From contig CAWUID010000007.1 in NCBI GenBank assembly GCA_963922315.1, forward strand, positions 1 to 57,099: a DNA stretch of 57,099 nt, given 5' to 3'. A program made the translations under genes and the position numbers. The stretch is from JAHDBG01 sp963922315 (GTDB lineage Bacteria; Pseudomonadota; Gammaproteobacteria; Chromatiales; Chromatiaceae). Below are positions 1-9,162 of this stretch, piece by piece. How positions within the stretch are numbered: the first letter of the stretch is position 1; every line of letters begins with the position of its first letter. The notes under the pieces were generated by a model, which saw only the letters and a list, made by a program, of their open reading frames with translations, had not been told where the DNA came from and searched no databases.

Positions 1-1800
1 TTAACCTGGCTTTTCTCACCTTATTATTGCGAAGATTGTAAACAGGTTCTAAGAGCGGAAACTGACAGCGCAGGTCAGGGTGGTTCACTGGCGTTGGCGG
101 CCACAGGTGGCCAGGTTACGTTGAATAACAGCATTATCGATACCGGTTTTATGCAAGCGGCGACCGGCCATGGTGGTAACCTGGTGATTGAGGCAGCTGG
201 TATCGCGCTGCGTGATGGTGCAAAGATCATCGGCCAGACTGCTGGTCAGGGTCAGGGAGGGGCGCTGATTCTGAAAGCTGCCGATGGTCAGGTTGCGATA
301 AATAACAGCAAAATTAATACCGGTGTCACTTATCAGGCAGTCGGGGATGGTGGCAACCTGTTGATTAAGGCAGCGGATATCACGCTGGTAAACAATGCTG
401 AGATCACAGCGAAAACGGCTGGGAGTGGGGCAGGTGGTTCGGTCACATTACAGGCTGCGGGTGGTGAGGTTGTGCTGGACAACAGCCTCATTAATACTGG
501 TGTCGAGGGTAAGAAGGCGACAGGTAATGGTGGTCAATTGATGATTGAGGCAGCGGGCATCATATTGCGGCATGGTGCAGAGATCACTGCCGAAACGGAT
601 GGTATCGGTGCGGGTGGTTCGGTCATATTGCAGGCCATAGGTGGTCAGGTTGTGTTGGATAACAGCACTATCAATACCGGCGTTACGTTCAGGGCAGAAG
701 GGAAAGGCGGTCAGTTGACGATTGCAGCGACGGATATCACTCTGGAACAGGGTGCGCAGATCATTGCTGCAACGCATGGGCAAGGTCAGGGTGGCTCAGT
801 CATGCTGACCGGAGCTGACCACGTCAGACTTAGTGGCCAGGGCACACAAATGACCAGCTCTTCTTACGGTCCCGGATCAGCTGGTGTGATACAGATAAAA
901 GAGACAGCCCATCTGACTCTGGCAGATGGTGCACTCATTACTTCAGGCACTGAATCTGCAGCCGCCGATGCCGGGAACGCCGGTCAGATTGAAATTGATC
1001 TGAGCGGTGTCTTGCGCATGAGCGGCGGCAGTATGATCTCAACTTCTACCACCGGTCGTGGTGATGCCGGTGGAATTCAGGTTGGTAAGATACATCAACC
1101 TGCTGTGTTATGGATGACAGAGAGCGCTCGTATCACTTCCGGCAGTCAGTCTGATGCACCTGATGCCGGAAAGGCAGGTAGTCTGGATATTGCAACCAGT
1201 AAACGGATTCAATTGCACCACTGTAGTGCTTTAACGACTGAATCACAGAATGCTGGTGGTGGTGGGATTCAGGTCAATACGCGCGATTGGTTGTATCTGC
1301 AGGATAGCAAAATCGCTACCAGTGTGCAGGGTGGTGCTGGTCGGGGTGGTGACATTGATGTTGATCCGGTATTTATTATCCTGGCAAACAGCCAGATTCA
1401 GGCGAATGCACATGGTGGGCCTGGAGGAAATATCAGATTGGTGGCAGATTATCTGCTGCGTTCCGGTGTGTCACCAATCGAAGCGTCTTCGGCACTGTCG
1501 ACATCGGGGCGTATTGATGTGCAGGCAGTTGATGTGGATGGGGGTGGCATGCAGGTTATGACCCAGCTCAACCCGCTAAATGTTGCACAATGGACGCAAG
1601 TACCATGTAAGTTGCGCCGGGGTGGCGTCAGTCGCCTGTCCATGTCAGGCTATGATGCCTACCCGACAGCGGTGGATGATGTATTGTCATCATTGCCGAT
1701 CCGGGCTGCCCTGCAGCAGTGGAAGGCGAAGCCGGCGATATCTCCCGGCATCTTGCCGGCCACTGGCTGTGACAGCCCCTGTCAGAAAAAGTCGTTGTAA
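1..1800 (+). CDS. Filamentous haemagglutinin-like TpsA exoprotein, C-terminal part (5' partial)
   Basis: The reading frame is open to the window edge, so this is the C-terminal part of a larger secreted beta-helix protein, probably exported by two-partner secretion through a TpsB porin not seen here. Four tandem repeats of 59 residues (177 bases) run from 79 to 786. Each has a GGS-like start, an NNSxINTG-type turn and alternating small hydrophobic residues, as expected for beta-helix rungs. The C-terminus has the cysteine plus RRGG and LSSLP features of the CDLR-type exoproteins of cyanobacteria and sulphur bacteria. The first 15-20 codons (through a CEDC motif) do not resemble the repeat, so a junction near base 50 is possible. 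The next gene, dsbA-like, follows after 28 bases. Family assignment is firm; the adhesion role is inferred. Confidence 0.8.
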   Translation, partial: LTWLFSPYYCEDCKQVLRAETDSAGQGGSLALAATGGQVTLNNSIIDTGFMQAATGHGGNLVIEAAGIALRDGAKIIGQTAGQGQGGALILKAADGQVAINNSKINTGVTYQAVGDGGNLLIKAADITLVNNAEITAKTAGSGAGGSVTLQAAGGEVVLDNSLINTGVEGKKATGNGGQLMIEAAGIILRHGAEITAETDGIGAGGSVILQAIGGQVVLDNSTINTGVTFRAEGKGGQLTIAATDITLEQGAQIIAATHGQGQGGSVMLTGADHVRLSGQGTQMTSSSYGPGSAGVIQIKETAHLTLADGALITSGTESAAADAGNAGQIEIDLSGVLRMSGGSMISTSTTGRGDAGGIQVGKIHQPAVLWMTESARITSGSQSDAPDAGKAGSLDIATSKRIQLHHCSALTTESQNAGGGGIQVNTRDWLYLQDSKIATSVQGGAGRGGDIDVDPVFIILANSQIQANAHGGPGGNIRLVADYLLRSGVSPIEASSALSTSGRIDVQAVDVDGGGMQVMTQLNPLNVAQWTQVPCKLRRGGVSRLSMSGYDAYPTAVDDVLSSLPIRAALQQWKAKPAISPGILPATGCDSPCQKKSL

Positions 1801-1828
1801 ATTTTATTGTTGTCGGAGGCATGCTGGT

Positions 1829-2482
1829 ATGGTGAAAACAACGCAGAAATGGGTCAGGTTAATCGGATTGTCAGGTATTGGTTTATGGTTGATCAGTTGT
1901 GAAGCACCACCACCGGCAGCAACGGTATCAGCAGAGCGATCTACAATAACCGCTGAACAGCCTGTGCCGCAGAAGGTTACATTAACACTCTATTTCTGGT
2001 ACGGTTGCCCACACTGCTTTGAATTTCGCCATTATCTGCAACCCTGGCTGGAAGACTGGTCAGACAGAGTGAATTTTTCCCGGGTGCCGATTGCACTCAG
2101 ACCGGATTGGGTGGATCATGCGCGAGCTTTTTACGCCGCGCAGGCGTTAGGTGTTTTAACGCGTTTCCATCCGGCTTTGTATGATGCGTTACATGTACAG
2201 AAACGTGAGCTAAACTCTGTGGCAGCTTTATCTGAGTTTGCCGGGTCATTAGGCATTGATGCGGCGGCATTCAGAACAGCGATGCTGGCGCCGGAAACCA
2301 CAGCAGCATTGCGCCGTGATAATGCGGCGGTAAAGCGTCTGGGAATTTACACCACACCAACTCTGATTGTTGATGACCGGCAACGTATTTCCGCATCCGC
2401 AAAAGGCGGGTATGATGCATTGCTGGCTTCAGCCGAAGATTTGATTGAGCAAAAGTTGGCACAACCCGTTCCGGCACACTGA
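1829..2482 (+). CDS. DsbA-like thiol:disulfide interchange lipoprotein
   Basis: Periplasmic disulfide oxidoreductase of the DsbA family, 217 residues. I chose ATG 1829 because it has a CGGAGG site nine bases upstream and yields a proper signal peptide; the frame extends further upstream but without export features. The signal ends in a lipobox (LISC, cysteine near residue 24), so the protein is likely lipid-anchored. The active site CPHC follows a beta strand (YFWYGCPHC), an alpha-helical insert lies in the middle, and the cis-proline loop reads TTPTL. It lies between the exoprotein gene and the T2SS genes, so it may introduce disulfides into exported proteins or secretion components; that link is inference. 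Confidence 0.88.
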   Translation: MVKTTQKWVRLIGLSGIGLWLISCEAPPPAATVSAERSTITAEQPVPQKVTLTLYFWYGCPHCFEFRHYLQPWLEDWSDRVNFSRVPIALRPDWVDHARAFYAAQALGVLTRFHPALYDALHVQKRELNSVAALSEFAGSLGIDAAAFRTAMLAPETTAALRRDNAAVKRLGIYTTPTLIVDDRQRISASAKGGYDALLASAEDLIEQKLAQPVPAH

Positions 2483-2545
2483 GTCAGGCTGGCGTTTGCT
2501 CCACATTTACACCCTGCATGAGCAGGCTGATTTCAGGAAAAAAAG

Positions 2546-3085
2546 ATGCGTATATTGTCGATAGCGGCACTCAGTTTCGCGATGTTGTTTGTTGTCGGTT
2601 GTGCCGATGAAAAAGATCCTTTACCACGTTATTCACAGGTGTATGACACGAACCATGATCCACAGGCAGATTTCCGCTTTGCCACGCTGCGGGCACAGGA
2701 GAGTAACCGGCGTATCCTGATGTTTGTCGGCGGCGACTGGTGTATCTGGTGCCGCACACTGGATAAATTTTTACGAGAAACACCGGCTGTGAATGATTTT
2801 CTGCACAAACATTTTGTGCTGTTAAAAGTATATTATGGCCGCGATAACCGGAATACAAAGTTCCTGGCAAGCTTGCCACCATTTCGGGGAACACCGCATT
2901 TTTACGTATTTTCCGCCGCAGGAACTATCCTGCACAGCCAACCTACCGAAGTGCTGGAACAGGGCGGTGGTTATGATGAACTGAAGCTGATGACCTTTCT
3001 GGAAAAATGGGTGACTGCTGAGCCGGAACCTGCTCCGAAAGCTCAGAACAAACCGAAACAGGATACCGCAGGTGCAGCGACCTGA
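2546..3085 (+). CDS. Thioredoxin-fold lipoprotein
   Basis: A 179-residue exported protein of the thioredoxin-like superfamily (Thioredoxin_7/DUF255-like group). The N-terminus is a lipoprotein signal with cysteine at about residue 19 (VVGCAD). The redox motif is WCIWC at about residues 66-70, and a cis-proline-type loop (GTPHF) follows. The C-terminal tail is rich in Pro, Lys and Ala and is probably unstructured. An AGGA site lies seven bases before the ATG. The 3' end overlaps gspI by 14 bases, so the gene is translationally linked to the pseudopilin operon. It may keep periplasmic cysteines reduced, complementing the DsbA-like protein upstream; the direction of its chemistry cannot be read from the sequence. 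Confidence 0.8.
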   Translation: MRILSIAALSFAMLFVVGCADEKDPLPRYSQVYDTNHDPQADFRFATLRAQESNRRILMFVGGDWCIWCRTLDKFLRETPAVNDFLHKHFVLLKVYYGRDNRNTKFLASLPPFRGTPHFYVFSAAGTILHSQPTEVLEQGGGYDELKLMTFLEKWVTAEPEPAPKAQNKPKQDTAGAAT

Positions 3086-3476
3086 AGTTATTGATCCAGC
3101 GGCAGAAAAGGGATTTACATTACTGGAAGTGCTGGTGGCGCTGACGATTCTGGCGATTGCGTTTGCCGCTGCCGTGCAGTCTGTGTCGCATGCTGCCTTT
3201 ACACTGCAAGCATTGCAGGATCGTACCGAGGCGAATGCGTTGCTGAGTGAGCGGCTGGCTGAATGGCGGGCAGCAGATACCTGGCCAGCAACAGGGCAGG
3301 AACGTCAGATCTTTCTGGCGAATGAACGTGATTGGTTCTGGTCACGAGACGTGCAGATATCGCCCGATCCTGACATTCGTCAGGTTCAGGTTGAGGTTGG
3401 TCTGGATGAAAATCAGATAGCATTAGTGACGCGTACGGCTTATTTCCGGCGTGCCGGGCATGCAACCAAAGACTGA
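3072..3476 (+). CDS. gspI: Type II secretion minor pseudopilin GspI
   Basis: Minor pseudopilin of the T2SS, part of the GspI-J-K tip complex of the periplasmic pseudopilus. The prepilin-peptidase site is KG^FTLLE after a 14-residue leader, followed by a hydrophobic helix of about 20 residues (VLVALTILAIAFAAAV). Length 134 is typical. The start is GTG 3072, supported by an AGGA eight bases upstream. The gene overlaps the thioredoxin-like gene at its 5' end and gspJ at its 3' end. Confidence 0.92.
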   Translation: MQRPEVIDPAAEKGFTLLEVLVALTILAIAFAAAVQSVSHAAFTLQALQDRTEANALLSERLAEWRAADTWPATGQERQIFLANERDWFWSRDVQISPDPDIRQVQVEVGLDENQIALVTRTAYFRRAGHATKD

Positions 3477-4116
3477 CGCTATATCCGCGCAAGGGAAAGC
3501 CCGCATTGTTGCGGGCTTTACTTTGTTAGAGCTGCTGGTAGCGATGGCTGTGTTTGCCATTGTCTCCGTGTCGGTATACGCTGCCCTGTCGCAGATGTTG
3601 CTGTCGCGTTCGGTCTTGCAGGCGAGCTACTCAAATCTGGCAGATATGCAGCGGATGCTGGTATACCTGGAACGGGATATCGCGCAAGCGGTGGCTCGCC
3701 CTGCGAAAGGGCCATATGGTGACAAAGTGCCGGCGCTGCATTTAGTGAAAGGGTCTGAGCTCAGCCTGACCCGTACGGGAGCAGTGACATACCAGGTAGT
3801 AGAAAACAGTTTGTTACGGGTTCGTTACCGCATTGCCGATAATATCGTACAACGAGCTGTGTCTGCGGTGCTTGATCAGGCGCAGGATTCCCGGTTCGAT
3901 GAACGCCAGTTGCTGTCCGGAATCACTGTCTTTGAGCTGGCAGTATTCGATCAGGGTAACTGGTATGCTGATTGGCCACCTACCGACCAGGATACGGCAG
4001 CACCGGGATTGATCCATCTGCCACAAGCATTACGTATCCGCATACAGACACAATCAGGCCGCGTGTTACAGCATCGTTTACCCCTGCTGCAAAGTGGTCT
4101 GGAGCAGAACCCGTGA
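3460..4116 (+). CDS. gspJ: Type II secretion minor pseudopilin GspJ
   Basis: Minor pseudopilin of the T2SS tip, 218 residues from ATG 3460; a GTG three codons earlier is an alternative. It has a G^FTLLELLVA prepilin-peptidase site about 20 residues in, an N-terminal hydrophobic helix, and the globular GspJ domain. The order I-J-K immediately downstream supports the assignment. It overlaps gspI by 17 bases and gspK by four (GTGA). Confidence 0.92.
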   Translation: MQPKTDAISAQGKARIVAGFTLLELLVAMAVFAIVSVSVYAALSQMLLSRSVLQASYSNLADMQRMLVYLERDIAQAVARPAKGPYGDKVPALHLVKGSELSLTRTGAVTYQVVENSLLRVRYRIADNIVQRAVSAVLDQAQDSRFDERQLLSGITVFELAVFDQGNWYADWPPTDQDTAAPGLIHLPQALRIRIQTQSGRVLQHRLPLLQSGLEQNP

Positions 4117-5060
4117 AACAACAGGGTGTGGCACTGATTACCGTGCTGTCAGTGCTGGCGGTGATCGCAACTCTGTCCACAGCTACCTTGTTGTGGCAGC
4201 AGACCGGGCTGCAACGCACGGAACAGGTATTGCATAGCAGCCGGATGCTGGATTACATGGATGCGATGGCCGTCTGGGCAGAAACCATTCTGTTGCGGGA
4301 TCAACGCACCAGCAAGACGGACACTTTGCAGGAGAGCTGGGCGCTGCGTTTGGCGCCTCTGCCATTCGATCAAGGCATGATCCGTGGTGATCTGGAAGAT
4401 ATGCAGGGTCGTTTTAATCTGAATAATCTGGTGGTGAATGGTAAATACCGGCCACTGGAAGCGGCGCGATTACAGCGGTTGCTGGTTGCCACCGGGATTG
4501 ACGCTGGTGATGCTGAAGAGATTACTCATGCCCTGCGTGATTGGTTAGATGTTGATCAGGACGAAACATTGCCTGGTGGGGCAGAAGATTATTATTATCT
4601 GGCATTAACACCGGCACGGCGGTCTGCAGATCAGCCGCTACTCAGTGCTACGGAATTATTGCTGGTACGTGGTATGACGCCAGAGATCTGGCAGAAAATA
4701 TCACCTTATGTCGTGGCGTTGCCAGGCTATCGGCCGGTGAATGTGAATACGGCACCCAGAGCAGTATTATTGAGTCTGTCGGATGACATGACAGACATGC
4801 TGGTTGAAGATATTCTGGATCGTCGTCTTAGCGATCCGTTTGTGACAGTGGACGCTTTTCTGGCCTTCCGCAAAAGTCAGCAGTTGCCGAATGATAAACT
4901 GCCTGAACTTAAAAAAGCATCACTCAGTGTGGCCAGTCAGTTTTTTTTATTGCGCGGTAGTGCACAGATCGCAGAACAGGTGATACAGGCTTTGATATTA
5001 ATCCAGCGTAATGCACAGGATGCCATAGTGATTCAACGCAGTTCTGGTTCGGATTTGTGA
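4113..5060 (+). CDS. gspK: Type II secretion minor pseudopilin GspK
   Basis: Largest minor pseudopilin, which caps the pseudopilus tip. I place the start at GTG 4113, overlapping the gspJ stop as GTGA. The longer open frame from 3972 would put 47 unrelated residues before the prepilin leader. From 4113 the protein is 315 residues, with a short leader and GVALITVLSVLAVIA at the N-terminus. As usual in GspK the residue at +5 is not Glu. The conserved DxQGRFNLNNL segment follows at about residue 95. The C-terminal part carries the saposin-like and helix-hairpin-helix region (NVNTAP). Confidence 0.92.
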   Translation: MKQQGVALITVLSVLAVIATLSTATLLWQQTGLQRTEQVLHSSRMLDYMDAMAVWAETILLRDQRTSKTDTLQESWALRLAPLPFDQGMIRGDLEDMQGRFNLNNLVVNGKYRPLEAARLQRLLVATGIDAGDAEEITHALRDWLDVDQDETLPGGAEDYYYLALTPARRSADQPLLSATELLLVRGMTPEIWQKISPYVVALPGYRPVNVNTAPRAVLLSLSDDMTDMLVEDILDRRLSDPFVTVDAFLAFRKSQQLPNDKLPELKKASLSVASQFFLLRGSAQIAEQVIQALILIQRNAQDAIVIQRSSGSDL

Positions 5061-6247
5061 CTAAATCACGTTTCTTTTTATACTGGCGGGAACAGGGCCC
5101 GATGGCATGGTGCCGAACCGGGTCTTCTCCCGCTGCAGGTGTGGCAGAACCAGACCGGCTTGCGGGCCTGGTCGGTGGTCTACATCTGGTGGTGCTATTG
5201 CCCGTTCTGCATATTTCAGTACATGTCCCCCGTCTGCCAACGCGCAGCGAACGGCGCATTCGGGAGAGTCTGCCGTATGCATTAGAAGAAGAATTAGCCT
5301 GCGATCCGGAAGATAACCATTTTGCGTTCCGCAAAGTGGCCGATAAGCGGTTACATACTGCCGTTATTCAGCGATCCGTGCTGGCAGACTATCTGCACCG
5401 AATACGGTTGCTTGGTTTACAACCTGCGCAACTGATTCCGGAGGTTTGCCTGTTTACGGGTAAGCAGCCGGTTATCCTGCTGCAGGATGAGACGTTTACC
5501 CTGATGCTGGATACGACCGAAGTCTTCTGCGGGCCGATGACACAGCTGGCAGATGCTGTCGGCCTGTGTCCGGAACTGCCGATGATCTGGGATTTTCGTC
5601 TGCAGGCGCGTGAGCCGCTGGCGGCATTAGCCGGGTGTAGTCAGGCGGTTACAGCAGCCAGTGCACAGGTTGCACTGGTGCAGGCAGTCGCAGACTATTC
5701 ACCTGCCCGGGTGATTAATTTATTGCAGGGCGAGTACGCATCCACAACAGATTCGCTGAACTGGCAATATTACCGGTATGCGGCTCTGACGACTGTGTTT
5801 ATCTCAGCGGTCGGACTGCTGACGCTCTGGCTGCGGCATGACATACTCGAAACACATTATCGTGATCTGACCATGCAGGCAGAACAGATCTACCGCACTA
5901 CCTTCCCGCAAGCGAAGGAAGTGGTTGATCCGCGTGTGCAGATGCAACAACAAGTACAAAAATTGCAACAGGCAGCAGCAGCACGCAGTACCGACTTTAT
6001 CGGCTTGCTGGCGAATACCGGAGAAGTGTTGCAACGTTTTGGTAAAGGCCGTATCACCCGTATATCGTTTGATCAGGGCAAGCTGCGGGTAGATTTGCGC
6101 GTTCCGACAGAATCTATCATTCAGCAACTGGTTACAGCCCTGCGTGCATTGCATACAGTCACCGTAACACTGGAACCGGTACGTCGCGATAAACAGCAAT
6201 ATGTTACAACGGTCCGGATACAACCCATACAGGATCGCGGCACATGA
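5057..6247 (+). CDS. gspL: Type II secretion inner-membrane platform protein GspL
   Basis: Bitopic inner-membrane protein that links the GspE ATPase to the platform. The N-terminal ~235 residues form the actin-like cytoplasmic domain, including a conserved RxxRESLPYALEE-type segment near residue 75. One transmembrane helix lies at about 240-260, then a coiled-coil and ferredoxin-like periplasmic domain follow. Length 396 is normal. The start is GTG 5057, overlapping the gspK stop; the 3' end overlaps gspM as ATGA. Confidence 0.88.
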   Translation: MTKSRFFLYWREQGPMAWCRTGSSPAAGVAEPDRLAGLVGGLHLVVLLPVLHISVHVPRLPTRSERRIRESLPYALEEELACDPEDNHFAFRKVADKRLHTAVIQRSVLADYLHRIRLLGLQPAQLIPEVCLFTGKQPVILLQDETFTLMLDTTEVFCGPMTQLADAVGLCPELPMIWDFRLQAREPLAALAGCSQAVTAASAQVALVQAVADYSPARVINLLQGEYASTTDSLNWQYYRYAALTTVFISAVGLLTLWLRHDILETHYRDLTMQAEQIYRTTFPQAKEVVDPRVQMQQQVQKLQQAAAARSTDFIGLLANTGEVLQRFGKGRITRISFDQGKLRVDLRVPTESIIQQLVTALRALHTVTVTLEPVRRDKQQYVTTVRIQPIQDRGT

Positions 6248-6696
6248 TGGCAATGTGGTACGGGCTGGGCCAGACTGCCCGCCAATGGCTCAGCATGGCG
6301 ATTTTTATACTGATGATGCTGTTGTTATATGTCTGGGTATGGAGCCCCTGGGCTGCCGCAACTGAATTGCAGCAGCAGCGGGTTGAAGGAGCGGAAGAAA
6401 ACATTCGCTGGTTGTTGCGCCAGAGTGCCGAAGTACATGCGCTGGGTGGTGGTAAAAGCGCATCACTTAACAGTTTGCTGGATACCAGCCTGGATCGTTA
6501 CCGGCTGCGTCCGACCCGCAAAACTTCTGACCCACGTACGGGCGAATGGCAACTGGATTTTACGGCAGTTGATTTTCGTAATCTGTTATTGTGGTTAAAC
6601 CGTTTGCGTCAGGATAGTCTGGCAACAATCGCCTCTGCCGACATCAAGCGTCTGCCAAGCGGGCAAGTGCAGGCCCGTCTGATTTTAACTGAGTGA
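6244..6696 (+). CDS. gspM: Type II secretion platform protein GspM
   Basis: Small bitopic inner-membrane partner of GspL, 150 residues. It has a short cytoplasmic N-terminus, a transmembrane helix at about residues 17-37 (SMAIFILMMLLLYVWVW), then a periplasmic coiled-coil and ferredoxin-like fold. An AGGA lies nine bases before ATG 6244. Sequence conservation in this family is low, so position after gspL contributes much of the evidence. Confidence 0.85.
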   Translation: MMAMWYGLGQTARQWLSMAIFILMMLLLYVWVWSPWAAATELQQQRVEGAEENIRWLLRQSAEVHALGGGKSASLNSLLDTSLDRYRLRPTRKTSDPRTGEWQLDFTAVDFRNLLLWLNRLRQDSLATIASADIKRLPSGQVQARLILTE

Positions 6697-6697
6697 T

Positions 6698-7489
6698 ATG
6701 ATTCAGCAACTAACTTCCCCGGCACGAGCACGCATCTGGCCCCATATAGTCATCTTATGCCTGGCTTTTGCTGGTTTTGTACTGGCACTGATGCCGGCCA
6801 GAATGGTGTGGCAACAGTTGAGCACGCCGCAGACGGAAGTACAAATGCGCGGCTTGCAGGGTACCTTATGGCAAGGTAGTGCGGATTGGATTGAATGGCA
6901 AACTCATTCAGTACAAGCAGTCCGCTGGTCATTTTATCCCTGGGCATTATTGCGTGGGGTCTGGGAATATCAGGTTGCCCTGCAATTTGAAGGAGCGCCG
7001 GTAACGGGTTTTGTCGGGCGCAGCTTTTTCGGTCAGATCCGGGCGCGCGACTTGCAGTCACAGACGCTGTTACAAGACATGAGCTATCTGACCAGTCATG
7101 CTTCTGTCGATCTGCCGGCACCAGTACAAGGTGATCTGCGGGTTGAGATTACCGAACTGGCATTATCTGATGAATGGCCAGATGCCTTGCGTGGGCAGTT
7201 TACGTTGCGTAGTCTGGGGCTGGCCGGATTGGCTGAACTGGGTGACTGGCAGGGACAGTTAGCGCGGACAGATAATCAGGATATCAGGCTGCAATTTGCG
7301 CCTTCAGGTGATCTGTTGCAGGGTGAAGGCCAGTTGACACTGACGCCGGACAAAATATGGAATGTAATGCTGAAATTCAAACCAGTCCAGGCAGAAAGTG
7401 ATATTGGTGTGCTGGCCGGGCTGGAGCTATTGGGTGCGGTGGATAACGAGGGCTATGTGACGCTGACCCGGCAAGGAGTTTGGCGTTGA
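6698..7489 (+). CDS. gspN: Type II secretion protein GspN
   Basis: Accessory T2SS protein of 263 residues with an N-terminal membrane anchor (about residues 14-34). The rest is a periplasmic beta-rich domain with the GspN/AsmA-like pattern, for example MRGLQGTLWQGSA near residue 50. It starts one base after the gspM stop, and its own stop overlaps the gspC start. The exact function is unsettled; many T2SS lack it. Confidence 0.85.
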   Translation: MIQQLTSPARARIWPHIVILCLAFAGFVLALMPARMVWQQLSTPQTEVQMRGLQGTLWQGSADWIEWQTHSVQAVRWSFYPWALLRGVWEYQVALQFEGAPVTGFVGRSFFGQIRARDLQSQTLLQDMSYLTSHASVDLPAPVQGDLRVEITELALSDEWPDALRGQFTLRSLGLAGLAELGDWQGQLARTDNQDIRLQFAPSGDLLQGEGQLTLTPDKIWNVMLKFKPVQAESDIGVLAGLELLGAVDNEGYVTLTRQGVWR

Positions 7490-8376
7490 TCGCCTGGCTG
7501 GAATGGTGGCAGACCCGGGACTGGGACTCACCCTGGTTAGTGCGTACGGCCCGTTTAGTCGCACATCTGGTATTGCTGAGTCTGGTGATACTACTGTCCT
7601 GGCAGTTAGCAAATCTGGTTTGGTTATGGCAGACAGAAGCTGGCACAGCAGAGGTTGCAGTTTCCGGAGTGACTGCTACGCAACCGCAGCAAGCACCGGC
7701 GCCGGCGATATATGATTTGTTTCCGGGAGTGGTTAAACCTAAACCGATCAAAACTCGTCCGGCGGCACCGAAAAAACTGCGTCTCACCTTACGTGGTGTA
7801 TACGCGACCAGTGATCCGAAGGCTGGACTGGCGTTAATTTCTTCCGCGAATGCTGCACCCCGGAAATATGTGGTCGGTGCGCAAATCCAGTCAGGTGTTA
7901 CACTCTATGAAGTGTATGCGGACCATGTGGTGTTATTACGCGGCAGTGATTTTGTGGAACTGGCTTTACCCAAAAACACACGTGGTATTGAACAACGTCG
8001 TGCGCCGGCTAAGTTGACCGGAATGCCGGGTGATCCGGTGATTCTGCAAAAGCCACAACTGGTGCGTAAGTTGCAACGTTATCGTCAGCAGTTGCGGGAT
8101 AACCCGATGGCGATGGGTCGCCTGATCAATGGTGTCCCGGTGATGCGCGCGGGTAAAATTCATGGCCTGCAGGTCGCGCCTGGTACAGACCCGGTGTTAC
8201 TGACCGAATTGGGATTGGAAAGGGGCGATATCCTGATCAGCCTGAACGATACCGCAGTGAATGACATCAAAAACCTGCCAGGCTTGCTCAGAACTCTGAG
8301 TGAAGATAAGCAGTTTGATCTGGTACTGGAACGACAAGGGATCGTGCAGACCCTGAACATTTATCTCGAACTATAA
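7486..8376 (+). CDS. gspC: Type II secretion protein GspC
   Basis: Inner-membrane protein that contacts the outer-membrane secretin GspD. I favour TTG 7486 as start: it overlaps the gspN stop as TTGA and has AAGGAG seven bases upstream. TTG 7480 is too close to that site. Order within the 296 residues: transmembrane helix at about 22-46, Pro/Ala-rich linker, HR domain at about 95-165 (LRGVYA...), then a C-terminal PDZ domain (LGLERGDILISLNDTAV). It is last in the operon, whereas gspC usually comes first. gspD, E, F and G are not in the window. Confidence 0.9.
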   Translation: MIAWLEWWQTRDWDSPWLVRTARLVAHLVLLSLVILLSWQLANLVWLWQTEAGTAEVAVSGVTATQPQQAPAPAIYDLFPGVVKPKPIKTRPAAPKKLRLTLRGVYATSDPKAGLALISSANAAPRKYVVGAQIQSGVTLYEVYADHVVLLRGSDFVELALPKNTRGIEQRRAPAKLTGMPGDPVILQKPQLVRKLQRYRQQLRDNPMAMGRLINGVPVMRAGKIHGLQVAPGTDPVLLTELGLERGDILISLNDTAVNDIKNLPGLLRTLSEDKQFDLVLERQGIVQTLNIYLEL

Positions 8377-8408
8377 TTCCGTACCAGATATCTCTTTGTC
8401 TGCTGCTC

Positions 8409-9161
8409 TCAGGATGCTTCGGGCCGCTCCCTGTAGTCACCCCATAAAGTTTGTATTGCTGCCAGTGCGGCTAAGGGCGCGGTCTCGGCACGCAGAATAC
8501 GTGGTCCGAGTCGCACTGGCGTGAAGCCATGTTGCACTGCTTGTTCCCGCTCGACTGAAGTCAGGCCGCCTTCCGGGCCGACAGCAATCAGCACTGAGTG
8601 CGCTGGTCGATCGACCTGTGTCAGGTGTTGCTTCGCCTGCGGATCCAGTAACAATGTGGTGGTAGCCTGATCCACCTGTTTACACCAACTGACAAATGGC
8701 TGTGCCGGTTGTTGTGCCGGCAGCAGGCTGCGTCCGGACTGCTCACAAGCATGGCGAATCACACCTTGCCAGTGCGCTTCACGGCGTGTTAACTGAGTGC
8801 CTTGCAGCTGCACTAAAGTCCGCCGGGTGAATAGTGGGGTGATTGTATTTACCCCTAATTCCACGGCTTTTTGCAGACTGAAATCCATCCGTTCCCCGCG
8901 CAGAATGCCCAGCGCGAGTTGTATGCTGAGTGTGGGTGGTGACTCCTGCCGAATACGATCACCTGTCCGGGCCTGCGTAATCTTCTTATTGCATACGACT
9001 AATTCTGCGGTATAGTCATAGCCGCTGCCGTCAAATAAAGTAAAGACCTGTCCTAAAGGCCAGCGCAGCACATGACGAATTCTCTGAGCTGTGGTATCTG
9101 GCAAGTTGATGGTTTGTCCGGGTGCCAACGGGCCTGCGCAAAACAGCCGGTGTTCGCGCAT
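8409..9161 (-). CDS. rsmE: 16S rRNA (uracil1498-N3)-methyltransferase RsmE
   Basis: SPOUT-class methyltransferase that makes m3U1498 in 16S rRNA. From the ATG at 9161 it is 250 residues, beginning MREHRLFC as in the family; the longer frame overlaps pdxH and adds no conserved sequence. The N-terminal PUA-like domain is followed by the SPOUT knot with AVELGV, GPEGG and LGPRILRAETAPLAAL, the SAM-binding knot signature. It starts one base after the pdxH stop, so the two are probably co-transcribed. Confidence 0.92.
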   Translation of the reverse strand: MREHRLFCAGPLAPGQTINLPDTTAQRIRHVLRWPLGQVFTLFDGSGYDYTAELVVCNKKITQARTGDRIRQESPPTLSIQLALGILRGERMDFSLQKAVELGVNTITPLFTRRTLVQLQGTQLTRREAHWQGVIRHACEQSGRSLLPAQQPAQPFVSWCKQVDQATTTLLLDPQAKQHLTQVDRPAHSVLIAVGPEGGLTSVEREQAVQHGFTPVRLGPRILRAETAPLAALAAIQTLWGDYRERPEAS

Positions 9162-9162
9162 T

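Noticed and set aside
448..783. Minus-strand open frame within the exoprotein repeats
   Set aside because: It mirrors the repeat periodicity of the real gene on the plus strand and has no family features.
1..1800. Contact-dependent inhibition (CdiA) toxin
   Set aside because: The C-terminus has the CDLR-type exoprotein ending, with no toxin domain and no immunity gene after it.
3972..4112. N-terminal extension of GspK
   Set aside because: Would place 47 unrelated residues before the prepilin leader; GTG 4113 overlaps the gspJ stop.
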